Shown piece after piece: positions 4,680 to 5,768 of a DNA stretch of 5,768 nt. The translations under genes and the position numbers were made by a program. Under the pieces are notes generated by a model that saw nothing but the letters and a program-made list of their open reading frames with translations, was not told the origin of the DNA and did not search any database. This DNA is from Planctomycetota bacterium (GTDB taxonomy: Bacteria; Planctomycetota; GCA-002687715), in contig JABSRK010000242.1 of NCBI GenBank assembly GCA_013213915.1, positions 1 to 5,768 on the forward strand, written 5' to 3'. Numbering within the stretch: the stretch's first letter is position 1; each line of letters opens with the position of its first letter.

Positions 4680-5768
4680 TCAGTTCCCGGTCGCTCTGAT
4701 CTGGAAGAAGAGGCGCTCCGCAATGGGATCGATCAAGGGGTAGCGCATGCTCACCAGCACCGCTCCATCGCCCAGCACCTCGGCTGACACAAACTGCAGG
4801 GCGCTTTCGCTGTAATCGAAGACCTGCAGGTCACTACTCACCCCCACCTCGTAGGTCAGCGCGTGACCACCCGGGCGCGTCCGGTAGCGAACGAGAATGG
4901 CATTACCACCCGCCTCGGGACCCACGGAAACGGCATGGGAGAGTCCCTCGCCGTTGAGAACATCGAGGACAAACGCGAATTCGCCGAAATTACTCATTCC
5001 GTCCCCATCCGGATCGGCCTCCGCGAGGCGATCGGAGACGGGAGTTCCCGCCGGAAAGGCGGTGGCCGCCCAGGTGGCGTAGGAAACGCCGCTCAGGGGT
5101 GCTGACGAAGCATCCCAGTTGAGTGGATCATCCCCGTAGATCCCCACCGCCACCCGCACCAGGGAGTCACCGGCACCATCCGGGGAGAGGGGCCACGGGA
5201 GGACGTCATTGTAGTTGACCAGGTCCTCAATCAGCATCGGGTAAAAAGCGGGCGAACCATCACCGGGAACCACCAGGGCGTCAGGACGCAGAAGCCTTAC
5301 GGAGCCCCCTCCGTCGTTCAACCTGGTGGGCACCGCACCGTCGTTGGTCCAGGGACCGAGGACCGCAACGAGCGGATCGAGCCCGTACTCGCTCCGGAAT
5401 ACGCTCAGGACCACTGCGTCCGTCGGATCGAAGTCGACGAGGACCAGGAAGGCTCCCGCCCCCAGGGAAGTGGCCGCCGAAAAGTCAAAGTCGACCTCTC
5501 CGCGGAGCTTCCAGTTCGCAAGGTTCTCAGCCGTCTCTCCAGCATTGCAGATCGCGATGAACTCGCGTCCATCGTCGATCCCGTCCGGGTTATAATGAAT
5601 CTCCGCGATGACCAGCGAGCCCACTCGCACCGCATTGCCTCCGCTCTCATTCAGAAGGCCGAAGGTCTGGCTCGTCATGGGATAGAGCTCCCCTGAACTG
5701 CCGTCCGGCCAGCGGCCAAACGACTCCCCCGCCGCCGCTGCGCCAAACTCCACCCGATCAATAAATCG
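4680..5768 (-). CDS. C-terminal part of a lamin-tail-domain exoprotein, 5' end outside window
   Basis: The frame is open from the right edge (first codons RFIDRVEF) to TGA at 4682-4680. GTG 5753 is inside a conserved stretch and is not the start. About 362 codons are visible. The first 40 residues (VEFGAAAAGESFGRWPDGSS) look like the end of one lamin-tail domain (LTD). A second LTD follows from VRVGSLVIAEIHYNPDG (about 5630-5580), through REFIAICN, LANWKLRG and LVLVDFDP, to the PWPLSPDGAGDSLVRV strand and PLNWDAS (about 5115). Then come ADPDGDGMSNFGEFAF (about 5018-4971), a calcium-motif-like segment common near the C-termini of Verrucomicrobiota exoproteins, and a final beta-rich domain ending RLFFQIRATGN. 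LTDs are found in exported bacterial proteins, often with nucleases, CotH kinases or adhesins; which one is here cannot be seen. The role is probably cell-surface or secreted. It converges on the large gene. Confidence 0.8.
   Translation of the reverse strand, partial: RFIDRVEFGAAAAGESFGRWPDGSSGELYPMTSQTFGLLNESGGNAVRVGSLVIAEIHYNPDGIDDGREFIAICNAGETAENLANWKLRGEVDFDFSAATSLGAGAFLVLVDFDPTDAVVLSVFRSEYGLDPLVAVLGPWTNDGAVPTRLNDGGGSVRLLRPDALVVPGDGSPAFYPMLIEDLVNYNDVLPWPLSPDGAGDSLVRVAVGIYGDDPLNWDASSAPLSGVSYATWAATAFPAGTPVSDRLAEADPDGDGMSNFGEFAFVLDVLNGEGLSHAVSVGPEAGGNAILVRYRTRPGGHALTYEVGVSSDLQVFDYSESALQFVSAEVLGDGAVLVSMRYPLIDPIAERLFFQIRATGN

Noticed and set aside
5751..5753. GTG as the start of the minus-strand lamin-tail gene
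   Set aside because: The frame stays open to the window edge and the residues before and after it form one conserved-looking LTD strand; there is no signal peptide.

Overview
The window reads as a high-GC bacterial chromosome piece, most likely from the Verrucomicrobiota (or the wider Planctomycetota-Verrucomicrobiota group). The evidence is the protein types: a secreted beta-sandwich protein, a very large FG-GAP/ASPIC-UnbV (CRTAC1-like) protein fused to a thioredoxin-like domain and TPRs, a lamin-tail-domain exoprotein with a 'DPDGDG.SN..EFA' C-terminal segment, and an orphan PEP-CTERM-like sorting tail. The assignment rests on protein style only; no rRNA or other marker is present.

Layout. 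(1) 1-395, plus strand: the last 130 codons of a secreted beta-sandwich protein whose start lies outside the window. (2) 396-646: intergenic, with a strong C/G-run hairpin (459-482), a likely intrinsic terminator (490-517), and a leader in which the next gene may start at TTG 575 or ATG 647. (3) 647-4189, plus strand: what I interpret as ONE gene, interrupted by a single in-frame TGA at 2546-2548. It encodes a signal anchor, an unassigned N-terminal domain, a seven-motif FG-GAP propeller, an ASPIC/UnbV domain, a thioredoxin-fold domain with a CGTC motif, and two TPRs. (4) 4190-4679: 490 bases between convergent genes, with no intact recognisable gene; it holds a doubtful 44-codon ORF and an orphan PEP-CTERM-like tail that looks like the remains of a broken gene. 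(5) 4680-5768, minus strand: the 3' part of a lamin-tail-domain exoprotein gene, open through the right edge.

The main discovery candidate is the TGA at 2546-2548. Frame and protein family logic continue unbroken across it: six of the seven DxDxDG calcium motifs lie before it and the seventh after it. Directly downstream is a two-part hairpin: an upper stem of 7 perfect base pairs with apical loop GGUCG closed by an A-U pair, and a lower stem of 8 perfect base pairs. The loop starts 17 nt after the UGA. This closely resembles the bacterial SECIS of E. coli fdhF, which has an A-GGUC-U tip about 18 nt after the UGA. I therefore propose that the TGA encodes selenocysteine, making this a candidate selenoprotein of the CRTAC1-like family, a family in which I know of no described selenoprotein. 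A nonsense mutation or sequencing error is the main alternative. TGA acts as a normal stop for the minus-strand gene, so genome-wide TGA reassignment is unlikely.

How the genes fit together: all encode exported or envelope proteins, and the large protein combines a calcium-binding propeller with redox chemistry. Nothing suggests that the three genes form one operon; the first two are separated by a terminator and the third is convergent.
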